A stretch of DNA of 5,445 nucleotides from an uncultured Pseudomonadota bacterium (lineage in GTDB: Bacteria; Lernaellota; Lernaellaia; Lernaellales; Lernaellaceae). Where the stretch lies: contig CALBTQ010000136.1 in assembly GCA_937967875.1 (NCBI GenBank), positions 1-5,445 of the forward strand, in the 5' to 3' direction. The notes beneath the pieces were generated by a model that worked only from the letters and a program-made list of their open reading frames with translations, was not told the DNA's origin and searched no databases. Positions 1 through 5,142 of this stretch are shown piece by piece. A program made the translations under genes and the position numbers. Position 1 is the first letter of the stretch. Every line of letters begins with the position of its first letter.

Positions 1-50
1 GGCGACCTCCGAGATCTACACTCTTTCCCTACACGACGCTCTTCCGATCT
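1..50 (+). other. Illumina P5-side TruSeq adapter (assembly artefact)
   Basis: The first 50 bases match the Illumina universal adapter, including the read 1 primer ending CTTCCGATCT, with one mismatch near position 8 (CCTCC where the adapter has CCACC). This is not genomic DNA; native sequence starts at 51. The last T of the adapter joins with TG of the insert to create a false TTG start codon at 50, so the gene that follows is 5'-truncated and not complete. Confidence 0.98.
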
Positions 51-583
51 TGTCGTTGCCGGGCAAGTATGGACGCATGACCGATTCTCACTGGTTTAAA
101 AACGAACCACACTTCTATATGGTGCCCCAAACCGCCGACTGGAAACTGGATGAAATCGCCGACGCGATGTTTGCGGGCATTAAAAAGAAAATCGGCGAAA
201 ACAACGCGATCAAGGTTCTGGCGATGGACAACGATCACCTCTTTTCCTGGTCGAACGTCTGGTATCTGGCCAATTTGCGCAACGTCAACATCTCGGTCTA
301 CACGCAATGGGGACCGGACGAATCGATTTTCGATCCGCAATCGTCGGTCTATTATCCGACCTTCGAATACATACTCTTCCGTCGCCCCTATAAAAAGATC
401 TACACCTTCGCCGACAAGAACATCGATTATCAGAACCTGCCCGCGGCCTTCGAATTTCTGGAAACCTATCCGCCGGAACTGGCCGAGAAGTTCAGCATCA
501 AGGGCGTCTGGCCGATGCCCGACGGCACCGAGGCCGTGTTGCTCAAACGCAAGCTGGGGCTGACGCTGCTGAGCACGCCCTGA
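51..583 (+). CDS. C-terminal part of a probable membrane glycosyltransferase (PMT/GT39/ArnT-like), 5' truncated
   Basis: This is the 3' end of a gene; whole codons begin at 53 and the frame stops with TGA at 581-583, leaving about 176 residues. No membrane helix is seen. The fragment resembles the soluble extracytoplasmic domain that ends polyprenyl-phosphate-dependent glycosyltransferases of the dolichyl-P-mannose mannosyltransferase-like class. It has a stretch of the type 'lifetime of a substrate-binding loop then YLANLRNVNISVY', then FEYILFRRP, and a closing segment GVWPMPDGTEAVLLKRK that resembles the usual 'F-x-LPDGS-x-x-LYRR' ending. Such enzymes transfer a sugar from a lipid carrier to lipid or protein at the outer face of the inner membrane. 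The catalytic N-terminal membrane domain lies outside the contig, so the family call rests on the tail alone; a conserved hypothetical membrane protein is the alternative. It converges on the next gene with a 6-base gap and no clear terminator. Confidence 0.55.
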
Positions 584-589
584 TCAGCT

Positions 590-1249
590 TTAATGATGCC
601 GACAGAAGAAGATGGTTTCTCTTTCCACACGATAGAGCGCCCTTTCGTCGGCGGACAAATCATCGAACAGTTCGACCGACGCAACACTCATGCCGGCTTC
701 ACGTAAACGATCGATGACATCCATACCGTAATAGCGCACATGATCGAGCTGCCCGAAAGCCATTTCGCGTTCTTCGGGAGAATATGGATCGTCAGGGTCC
801 TCTTCCTCGGTCAAACGATCGAAATTATAAGGCACAGTGATCAACGCCCACCCGTCCGGCCGCATGACGCGCCGGATTTCGGCCATGGCGCGGCGGTCCT
901 CGTGCACGTGCTCCAACACGTGATTGGCCATAACCGCATCAAAAGAAGCGGTTGGCACCTCGGGCATGGCGGCGATGTCGACGGTCAGCGACTCCTTGCC
1001 CGGCTCAATATTGGCGGTGATGTAGTTTTCGCCCAGCAGTTGACTGAACGGGCCGCGAAAACAGGGTTCCGGTGCAAAGTGCAGTAGATTCATCCGCCTA
1101 TCCAGCAAGTCGTTCCTCTGCAGAAACAACCAGATCAACCGATGCCGCTCCAACGAACGACAGGACGGGCACAGCACGCTTGCTCGCAACGGCCGGCCAT
1201 AATCGTCAAATGAATTCCCGGTAAACCCGCAAATCGGGCACTGCACCAT
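590..1249 (-). CDS. Zinc-ribbon class I SAM-dependent methyltransferase
   Basis: The product is 219 residues from ATG 1249. An N-terminal zinc ribbon uses C4-x2-C7 and C27-x2-C30, followed by SLERHRL (32-38), a signature of a family of small methyltransferases often found near cell-surface polysaccharide genes. The Methyltransf_11 core follows: a first strand LLHFAPE (55-61) in place of the usual Gly-rich loop, the acidic strand end TVDIAAMP (89-96), and motif SFDAVMANHVLEHV (102-115), then RRVMRPDGWALITVP (126-140). SAM binding is expected from the fold, but the methyl acceptor is unknown. ATG 1249 is chosen over TTG 1255 because GGGAG (1256-1260) sits 6 bases before the ATG but directly abuts the TTG. 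The stop is TAA at 590-592. The gene has its own promoter and is convergent with the glycosyltransferase; a role in modifying a glycan or surface molecule is only suggested by that neighbour. Confidence 0.88.
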   Translation of the reverse strand: MVQCPICGFTGNSFDDYGRPLRASVLCPSCRSLERHRLIWLFLQRNDLLDRRMNLLHFAPEPCFRGPFSQLLGENYITANIEPGKESLTVDIAAMPEVPTASFDAVMANHVLEHVHEDRRAMAEIRRVMRPDGWALITVPYNFDRLTEEEDPDDPYSPEEREMAFGQLDHVRYYGMDVIDRLREAGMSVASVELFDDLSADERALYRVERETIFFCRHH

Positions 1250-1255
1250 CGTCAA

Positions 1256-1260
1256 CTCCC
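1256..1260 (-). promoter_or_regulatory. Shine-Dalgarno that decides the methyltransferase start
   Basis: On the - strand GGGAG lies 6 bases ahead of ATG 1249. The in-frame TTG at 1255 begins immediately after it and so has no room for a ribosome binding site. Confidence 0.7.
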
Positions 1261-1278
1261 GAAAAATGGTAGTGAAGA

Positions 1279-1308
1279 ATTGTACGGCAAAAATCCATTG
1301 GATGTCGA
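1279..1308 (-). promoter_or_regulatory. Sigma70-type promoter of the methyltransferase
   Basis: Reading the - strand, TCGACA (1303-1308, 5 of 6 to TTGACA) is followed after 18 bases by TACAAT (1279-1284, 5 of 6 to TATAAT). Transcription would begin near 1272, giving a leader of about 23 bases with the Shine-Dalgarno at 1256-1260. It lies in the about 100-base gap after the marR stop, where no strong terminator is visible, so read-through from marR is also possible. Confidence 0.6.
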
Positions 1309-1353
1309 TTCAGGAATAATAAGAGAGCAACGGCGGTCGCCTATCTGCGGCGG

Positions 1354-1815
1354 TCAGGTCTTCTTTTCCGCATTTCCTTCCGGGCGGGAGGTATTCGCAT
1401 AGACCTTGCCGATCAGGCGGAAGAGATCGCTTTTCTCGCGTTCGCTCAAGCCGTCGAACAGTCCGCCGTTCATCGCCCGGGAGATTTCCCACATGATCGG
1501 ACGCAACACATTCGCCTTTTTGGTCAAGCCGATCGAGACGAAGCGCGAATCCTCGTCGTTTCTCTTTTTCACGACATAGCCGCCCACTTCCAGCCGCTTG
1601 ATCACCGCCGAGACGGTGGACTTGTCCTTCATCGTCAGGCGCGCGATCTCCTGCAACGACAGCGGACCGCGCTGATCCAGCACGAAGAGAATGTCGCCAT
1701 AGGAAGGAGAAATGTCGTCGACGCCTCGCGCCGCCAACGCGCTTTCCAGAAAGGCGAACTGCTGCTGACGAATCTTGGACAGCACGAAGAGGAAGTTGGT
1801 GGAGCCGACTTTCAT
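1354..1815 (-). CDS. MarR-family winged helix transcriptional regulator
   Basis: The product is 153 residues, the usual size for MarR proteins, which are dimeric repressors (sometimes activators) that leave DNA on binding a small ligand or on oxidation. Residues 37-100 form the winged helix: PSYGDILFVL, then LSLQEIARLTMKDKSTVSAVIKRLEVGGYV (helix-turn-helix, recognition helix near 64-75), and the wing with KRNDEDSRFVSIGLT, where D89 and R91 match the D-x-R of MarR wings. Flanking N- and C-terminal helices would form the dimer interface. There is no cysteine at all, so an OhrR-type thiol switch is excluded. The ATG overlaps the stop of the upstream ferredoxin gene as ATGA (1812-1815) and has no Shine-Dalgarno of its own, implying translational coupling. 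Its likely target is its own operon, through the palindrome at 2829-2846. The ligand is unknown. Confidence 0.93.
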   Translation of the reverse strand: MKVGSTNFLFVLSKIRQQQFAFLESALAARGVDDISPSYGDILFVLDQRGPLSLQEIARLTMKDKSTVSAVIKRLEVGGYVVKKRNDEDSRFVSIGLTKKANVLRPIMWEISRAMNGGLFDGLSEREKSDLFRLIGKVYANTSRPEGNAEKKT

Positions 1816-2762
1816 TGAATCACGTCGCTGGGCCGCGGGGCCGCCAGGTTGTATTTCACGTTCTCGCTCCGGTGCGTCATTTTATATCCGGTGAACACCA
1901 GGAACGTGGTGAACGACAACAAAAAGACATAGGTCAGTTTCGCCGGGCCCGGCTTTGCGTATGCCGGAATCCGGCTTTCGTCAAGGACCATCGTCAACGC
2001 GCCGCGCTTGCCTTGTTCGGCGCAAATGCCGCAACCCAGGCATCGATGCAGGTCGATCGTCGCTCGGTCGTCGACCAACGCGATCGCCTGCACGGGGCAT
2101 TTCTCGACGCAAACGCCGCAGGCTTTGCATTTGTCCGTTTCGACGACCGGCTCATAGGGACCGCGCGGCGAAACATCCATGCCGAACTTGTAACGCATAT
2201 TCAGTTCGATGCAGCAATCCGTGCAGCACGAACAGATGCTGTATTGATACGGCTCGATGCACGACTCCAACGAAAAAACGAGGCCGTGTTCGCGCGCGTT
2301 GCGCACAATTTCCAGGGCCTCTTCCTTGGTCAGCGCCTTGCTCTTGGCGTTGCCGATCTTTAACCCGCGTTCGGTGCGCAACTTACCCGCGATCTTTTCC
2401 ATGGCGGTGATGAACTTGGAAAAGTAGTTGATCTTCAGACAAGTGAAGACCGGCGCATCGCAGCCCGCATCGAAAACGGCGCGGCACACGCACGGTCCGA
2501 CCGAAATGTGTTCGGTGGCGTTGATGACCTCTTCGATGTCGCGCAACGGCAGCTTCACCGCGGCGGTATGGACGTGCTTGTAATACTGCTCCATCAGCGT
2601 CTTGAACGCACGCCCGATCACCGGAAGCTGCGACTTCTCGCCCATGAAATAGTAGAACTTGATCGCATCGACCGAGTTGAGCGCGAACAGGCGGAACAAT
2701 TGCCGCCGCATAAAGGAACGATCGTCTTGCAGACGAACGGCGCGGTTGATTCTCAGATCCAT
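1812..2762 (-). CDS. Membrane-anchored cysteine-rich 4Fe-4S ferredoxin-type protein
   Basis: The product is 316 residues. Residues 1-85 carry no Cys. A first cysteine group is C91, C93, C101, C108 (PCVCR...C..P...C). A helix with TKEEALEIVRNAREHGLVFSLE (145-166) leads to a very Cys-dense stretch C177, C179, C180, C183, C184; this arrangement recurs in bacterial ferredoxin-like proteins with an ICNCC-type motif. A bacterial-type ferredoxin domain follows: CKACGVCVEKCP (212-223) and CLGCGIC (241-247). The fourth Cys expected at 251 is Gly, so one cluster lacks a ligand. A hydrophobic segment at about 275-293 (YVFLLSFTTFLVFTGY) suggests a C-terminal membrane anchor. The role is presumably electron transfer at the membrane; substrate and partner are unknown. 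The start ATG 2762 has AAGGA about 13 bases upstream, somewhat far. The gene is first in an operon with marR. Confidence 0.85.
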   Translation of the reverse strand: MDLRINRAVRLQDDRSFMRRQLFRLFALNSVDAIKFYYFMGEKSQLPVIGRAFKTLMEQYYKHVHTAAVKLPLRDIEEVINATEHISVGPCVCRAVFDAGCDAPVFTCLKINYFSKFITAMEKIAGKLRTERGLKIGNAKSKALTKEEALEIVRNAREHGLVFSLESCIEPYQYSICSCCTDCCIELNMRYKFGMDVSPRGPYEPVVETDKCKACGVCVEKCPVQAIALVDDRATIDLHRCLGCGICAEQGKRGALTMVLDESRIPAYAKPGPAKLTYVFLLSFTTFLVFTGYKMTHRSENVKYNLAAPRPSDVIQ

Positions 2763-2824
2763 GGGGTGGTTACCGTCCTTTCACTCGAGAATGCCGGTTG
2801 TCGCAACAAACGATGATCGAGCGG

Positions 2825-2854
2825 ATAATAGTTTGGTACAAAACTAACTGGACA
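2825..2854 (-). promoter_or_regulatory. Candidate promoter of the ferredoxin-marR operon
   Basis: On the - strand TGTCCA (2849-2854, a weak -35) is followed after 18 bases by TATTAT (2825-2830, 5 of 6 to TATAAT). The start would fall near 2818, with a leader of about 55 bases. The -35 is poor; a second candidate upstream is TTGACC with TAATGT, and the operator position favours the first. Confidence 0.45.
2829..2846. promoter_or_regulatory. Palindromic operator candidate for the MarR regulator
   Basis: TAGTTTGGTACAAAACTA is an inverted repeat with perfect 6-base arms (TAGTTT/AAACTA) around a GTAC-containing centre; 16 of 18 positions are symmetric. Size and symmetry suit a MarR dimer. It lies inside the spacer of the proposed promoter and overlaps its -10 by 2 bases, so binding would block RNA polymerase. 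The link to the MarR protein is inferred from the operon. Confidence 0.6.
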
Positions 2855-2903
2855 TTAACGGCGAACCTGCCGATGGTCAAGCCCGTTGCGCCGAGTGTGT
2901 CGG

Positions 2904-2935
2904 AAAAAAGAGAGGCCGCTCCGAAGAACGACCTC
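2904..2935 (-). terminator. Rho-independent terminator of the tRNA operon
   Basis: On the - strand, positions 2935-2912 fold into a 10-bp stem, GAGGTCGTTC against GAGCGGCCTC, closed by a TTCG tetraloop (two G-U pairs in RNA). The stem is followed by TC and six T residues (2904-2909). It stands downstream of tRNA-Glu and upstream of the ferredoxin promoter, separating the two transcription units. There is no T run on the + side, so it acts in one direction. Confidence 0.9.
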
Positions 2936-2945
2936 GATAAAAAAG

Positions 2946-3019
2946 CGACCCCAACGGGATTCGAACCCGTGTTGCCGGCGTGAAAGGCCGGTGTCCTGAC
3001 CGGGCTAGACGATGGGGTC
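2946..3019 (-). tRNA. tRNA-Glu (anticodon UUC)
   Basis: The 74-base gene folds as a full cloverleaf: acceptor GACCCCA/TGGGGTC, D arm beginning GTCTAG, anticodon stem CCGGC/GCCGG with loop CTTTCAC (anticodon TTC), T arm CGGG-TTCGAAT-CCCG, and discriminator G73. The loop and the ACACCG...AACA context match bacterial tRNA-Glu. CCA is not encoded; after the discriminator the transcript reads CTTTTTT, so CCA must be added by the nucleotidyltransferase. It is the distal gene of the two-tRNA operon. Confidence 0.97.
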
Positions 3020-3037
3020 TCAGTTGCGAAAAAGCGT

Positions 3038-3055
3038 TACCCAGTAGGCTGGGTA
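3038..3055 (-). other. Hairpin between the two tRNA genes
   Basis: In the 38-base spacer, TACCCAG and CTGGGTA form a perfect 7-bp stem with a 4-base loop, and a run of five T follows after a few bases. It may be an RNase processing signal or a leaky terminator that lowers tRNA-Glu output. The T run is too short and too distant for a full terminator. Confidence 0.5.
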
Positions 3056-3057
3056 GA

Positions 3058-3130
3058 TGAGCCGTCAGGGACTCGAACCCTGGGCCTACGGATTAATAGT
3101 CCGTTGCTCCACCGACTGAGCTAACGGCTC
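3058..3130 (-). tRNA. tRNA with anticodon AUU (Asn codons by sequence; Lys-like body)
   Basis: The 73-base cloverleaf is intact: acceptor GAGCCGT/ACGGCTC, D arm AGCTCAGTCGGTGGAGC, anticodon stem ACGGA/TCCGT with loop CTATTAA, T arm CAGGG-TTCGAGT-CCCTG, discriminator A73, and no encoded CCA. The loop places ATT at positions 34-36 (bases 3095-3097), which would read AAU (Asn). Bacterial tRNA-Asn normally carries GTT and G73; this body and A73 look like tRNA-Lys. A bacterial A34 is rare outside tRNA-Arg(ACG). Possible identities are tRNA-Asn, an altered tRNA-Lys, or a base error. It is the first gene after the promoter at 3144-3172. Confidence 0.9.
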
Positions 3131-3143
3131 AAAAGTGGCGCAT

Positions 3144-3172
3144 ATCCTATGGATGGGACGGCGGCTTGTCAA
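3144..3172 (-). promoter_or_regulatory. Strong sigma70 promoter of the tRNA operon
   Basis: On the - strand a perfect TTGACA (3167-3172) is followed after 17 bases by TAGGAT (3144-3149, 4 of 6). Transcription would start near 3137, about 7 bases ahead of the first tRNA. AT-rich sequence lies upstream of the -35 (about 3173-3202) like an UP element, and the GC-rich bases after the -10 resemble a stringent-control discriminator. Both are typical of stable RNA promoters. Confidence 0.85.
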
Positions 3173-3175
3173 GCA

Positions 3176-3181
3176 TATAAT
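3176..3181 (+). promoter_or_regulatory. Possible -10 box for the rubrerythrin cluster
   Basis: A perfect TATAAT occurs on the + strand in the divergent gap. The hexamer 17 bases upstream (3153-3158, ATGGGA) is a poor -35, so an activator or another sigma factor would be needed. Transcription would start near 3188, leaving a leader of about 134 bases. It lies back to back with the tRNA promoter and immediately before the palindrome at 3188-3205. Confidence 0.35.
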
Positions 3182-3187
3182 TGACTC

Positions 3188-3205
3188 TTCATTTTAAAAA
3201 ATGAA
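3188..3205. repeat. AT-rich palindrome, candidate operator
   Basis: TTCATTTTAAAAAATGAA has perfect 8-base arms around a central AA. It sits 6 bases after the TATAAT at 3176-3181, at the expected start point, and 15 bases beyond the tRNA -35. A dimeric repressor site for the rubrerythrin cluster is the simplest reading; an UP element for the tRNA promoter is the alternative. It does not clearly match the PerR or Fur consensus. Confidence 0.5.
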
Positions 3206-3309
3206 ACCGCCCCAGAACAGGCAAAAACGGCTGAAATTTTGCCGCTGAACGAGCGTGCACCTTGCGCGGCGGGCAAGTTGTGGTAATTATCTATTTAGTA
3301 TCATCAACC

Positions 3310-3314
3310 GGAGG
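3310..3314 (+). promoter_or_regulatory. Shine-Dalgarno deciding the start of the first diiron protein
   Basis: GGAGG stands 7 bases before ATG 3322. An upstream in-frame TTG at 3262 would add 20 residues with no homology to the family and no ribosome binding site. Confidence 0.85.
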
Positions 3315-3321
3315 CGCGAAT

Positions 3322-3804
3322 ATGCCGCTGCAATTTACCGACGAGCGCGAGTTGTTGTCCTATGCGATTCACAAAGAGGAAAGCGCCCACCGCTTCTACC
3401 GGAGCCTGGCCGAGACGATCCAGAATCCGGAAGCGGCGCACGTCTTCGCCGATCTGGCCGTCGATGAAGCCAACCACCGCCGACAACTGGAGACGCTCTG
3501 GAATGCGATCAGTTCCAAACCGTTTGCGATCGACGAGAAGCAGGTCGACGTACACCCTCCGGTGATCAAAAAGCAGGCGGGCGCGGTGCAGGCGCTGGAT
3601 CTGGCCCTGGACGCCGAAACGGCCGCGGCCAAATTCTATGAACTCACCGCCCAAAGCACGCAGGACTCCGCCCTGCGGCGGTTGAGCGTGGAACTGGCCA
3701 AGCAGGAATGGGGGCACTACGAAACCCTCAGCGCGGAAAAGAACGCGATCATCGAATCGTTTTATTGGTTCGATGTGGAATACAGCGCTTACGTGGAGGA
3801 TTGA
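3322..3804 (+). CDS. Rubrerythrin-superfamily ferritin-like diiron protein (1st of four)
   Basis: The product is 160 residues, a stand-alone four-helix bundle of the COG1633/rubrerythrin type. The metal ligands repeat in two halves: helix 1 E19/E20 with FY at 25-26, helix 2 E49-x2-H52 (VDEANHRR), helix 3 E99 with FY at 105-106 (DAETAAAKFY), and helix 4 E129-x2-H132 (KQEWGHYE). No signal peptide, membrane helix, cysteine or rubredoxin domain is present, so it is cytoplasmic and needs a separate electron donor if it works as a peroxidase. Relatives reduce hydrogen peroxide or oxygen or oxidise ferrous iron; the exact activity here is unknown. The C-terminal Glu-Asp codons (GGAGGA) also serve as the Shine-Dalgarno of the next gene, whose ATG lies one base beyond the stop. 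Confidence 0.9.
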   Translation: MPLQFTDERELLSYAIHKEESAHRFYRSLAETIQNPEAAHVFADLAVDEANHRRQLETLWNAISSKPFAIDEKQVDVHPPVIKKQAGAVQALDLALDAETAAAKFYELTAQSTQDSALRRLSVELAKQEWGHYETLSAEKNAIIESFYWFDVEYSAYVED

Positions 3805-3805
3805 T

Positions 3806-4300
3806 ATGGCTCAACTGTATGCCGGTCTGACGGTTATTGAAATTCTGGGCGTGGCAATCAAAAAGGAAATCGACGCGGCAAAGTTCTACCGCGACATGGC
3901 CGCGCGCATTCCCAATCCCATCATTCAGGATCGCTTCCTGACCCTGGCCAAGGAAGAGCGCCGGCATCGCGCGCTGTTGCAGATGGAATACAAACGCCTG
4001 ACCGGCGAGACGAAAATTCCCGTGCCGCAAGGCAAATACAAACAACCGGAATCGTTCGACTGGGACAAGGCCTCCCTGGAAGACGCGTTGAACTATGCGA
4101 TTCGAGCCGAACGCGATGCGCAAAAGTTGTACGCCGCCGCGGCCAAGACCAGCACCGACCCCCGCGGCAAACGGATGCTCGATTACCTCGTGGAGTTTGA
4201 GAAGGGGCACGAACGGATGCTCGTGGGCGAGTTGAATTTCTACAAAAAGGCGCCGCTTTGGTTCGAGGAACAGGAGGACATGCTCCACGTCGGTCCTTAA
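3806..4300 (+). CDS. Rubrerythrin-superfamily ferritin-like diiron protein (2nd of four)
   Basis: The product is 164 residues. Its halves again carry E21 with FY at 27-28, E51-x2-H54 (AKEERRHRA), E102 with LY at 108-109, and E132-x2-H135 (EFEKGHERM), so the diiron site looks complete. A basic, proline-containing linker (about 66-88) joins the two helix pairs, and the C terminus is aromatic (PLWFEEQ). There is no cysteine and no rubredoxin domain. ATG 3806 is chosen because GGAGGA (3795-3800) lies 5 bases before it; an earlier in-frame ATG at 3773 would overlap the previous gene and lacks such a site. The 1-base gap to the previous stop implies tight co-translation and possibly joint function or a mixed oligomer. 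It is clearly divergent from the first protein, so this is not a recent duplication. Confidence 0.9.
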   Translation: MAQLYAGLTVIEILGVAIKKEIDAAKFYRDMAARIPNPIIQDRFLTLAKEERRHRALLQMEYKRLTGETKIPVPQGKYKQPESFDWDKASLEDALNYAIRAERDAQKLYAAAAKTSTDPRGKRMLDYLVEFEKGHERMLVGELNFYKKAPLWFEEQEDMLHVGP

Positions 4301-4315
4301 GCAAACGGAGAGGAT

Positions 4316-4537
4316 GTGAACTCCTCGCAAGCGGATAACTCGCTGAAAAAACATCCCTGCGCCGATTGCCGGGTTTGTCAGTGGTGCAGCGACGCGCGTT
4401 GCGCCTCGTGCCTGGGGATGGAAAAGCAAATGCCCCGGCTGAGCATGTCCGAGCAAATCGCGCTGTACGAGCGCCTCAATCGCGAGGCGCGCGAAGATAA
4501 ATGCACTTGCGGCTGCGCCAAAGAGAACAGCCGTTGA
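4316..4537 (+). CDS. Small cysteine-rich protein, putative metal-binding or electron-transfer partner
   Basis: The product is 73 residues with nine cysteines. Residues 15-32 have C-x2-C-x2-C-x2-C-x4-C-x2-C (HPCADCRVCQWCSDARCASC), then a Cys-free helix with SMSEQIALYERLNREARE (43-60), and a C-terminal C63-x-C65-x-C67. I do not recognise a named family. The pattern suggests bound zinc or an iron-sulphur cluster, but it is not a rubredoxin (no pair of CxxCG knuckles). The start is GTG 4316 with GGAG (4307-4310) 5 bases upstream; the ATG at 4314 is out of frame and meets TGA at once. It follows the second diiron gene by 15 bases, so it is co-transcribed. Its position among diiron proteins that lack a rubredoxin suggests, without proof, that it supplies electrons or iron. 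Confidence 0.8.
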   Translation: MNSSQADNSLKKHPCADCRVCQWCSDARCASCLGMEKQMPRLSMSEQIALYERLNREAREDKCTCGCAKENSR

Positions 4538-4565
4538 GCTCATCGACGCGGAATCGCCGTTTGCC

Positions 4566-4594
4566 TTGACAAGCAAATCTACGTGCGGTATCGG
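4566..4594 (+). promoter_or_regulatory. Possible internal promoter before the third diiron gene
   Basis: The 96-base gap is the widest in the cluster. It holds a perfect TTGACA (4566-4571), then 17 bases, then TATCGG (4589-4594), which matches only the first half of TATAAT. No terminator is visible before it. It could give the third and fourth genes additional, independent expression. Confidence 0.35.
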
Positions 4595-4633
4595 CGAACG
4601 ACAACCCAAACGAATGTGATCCGAGGTGGAAAT

Positions 4634-5125
4634 ATGCCCAGTAAATACAGTGTCGTGGAAATCTGCCGCATCGGCGTCCAGTTGGAGCGGAACGGTCATA
4701 TTTTCTATACCAAAGCCGCGAATCTGACCACCGATGAGGAATTCAAGGTAGTCCTGTTGCGTCTGGCGCAGGACGAATTGGAGCACGAGCGCGCCTATCG
4801 CCGCATCATGGAGGAACTGGAGAAGGAAGATCAGCAGACCTGCTGCTTCGATCAGGAGTATTACGATTACATTCAATCGGTGGCCGATCGGCGCATCCTG
4901 ACCGACGAGGCGGGCATCGAATCGCTGATCAGCGGCGTCTCCAGCGCGATCGAATTTTTGGAAATGGCGATGAAATTCGAGGAAAACGCCATTTTTTATT
5001 TCACCGAAACCAAAAAATTCGTTCATGAGCGCGACGTGGCCCTACTCGATCAATTCATTGAGTACGAAAAGGATCACTGGCACATTCTCAACGAACGCCG
5101 CAAAAAGTTGTTGGCCGAAGGATAA
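4634..5125 (+). CDS. Rubrerythrin-superfamily ferritin-like diiron protein (3rd of four)
   Basis: The product is 163 residues. Ligand pattern: E18 with FY at 24-25, E48-x2-H51 (QDELEHERA), E116 in KFEENAIFYF, and E145-x2-H148 (EYEKDHWHI). The linker between helix pairs is long (about 64-95) and carries a vicinal Cys pair C70-C71 followed by FDQEYYDYI; neither of the first two diiron proteins has any cysteine. It is soluble, with no rubredoxin domain. GAGGTG (4623-4628) lies 5 bases before ATG 4634, which excludes the upstream in-frame ATG at 4583. Function is probably peroxide or oxygen reduction or iron oxidation, as for the family; the exact substrate is unknown. The next gene begins 17 bases after the stop. 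Confidence 0.9.
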   Translation: MPSKYSVVEICRIGVQLERNGHIFYTKAANLTTDEEFKVVLLRLAQDELEHERAYRRIMEELEKEDQQTCCFDQEYYDYIQSVADRRILTDEAGIESLISGVSSAIEFLEMAMKFEENAIFYFTETKKFVHERDVALLDQFIEYEKDHWHILNERRKKLLAEG

Positions 5126-5142
5126 ACCAAGGGAGCCGCAGA

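Noticed and set aside
29..340. A - strand open frame ending in the left-hand end
   Set aside because: Its last residues are translated from adapter and the rest is antisense to the glycosyltransferase fragment.
551..590. AAGCTG ... CAGCTT inverted repeat at the convergent gene ends, as a terminator
   Set aside because: The stem is only 6 bp with a loop of about 28 bases and no T run.
1310..1356. A terminator after marR
   Set aside because: Only a 4-bp CGCC/GGCG stem can be drawn, and the following T-rich stretch is interrupted.
1815..2410. + strand open frames opposite the ferredoxin gene
   Set aside because: Arg/Ala-rich translations with no domain; they are antisense shadows of a gene with clear Cys motifs.
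3261..3277. CTTGC-N7-GCAAG in the leader of the first diiron gene as a riboswitch or regulatory stem
   Set aside because: Five base pairs with no extension or conserved partner; expected by chance.
3749..5026. A 425-codon open frame on the - strand opposite the diiron genes
   Set aside because: It is antisense to four genes that have Shine-Dalgarno sites and conserved metal ligands; its translation shows no recognisable domain and spans gene boundaries. It is a by-product of GC-rich codon use.
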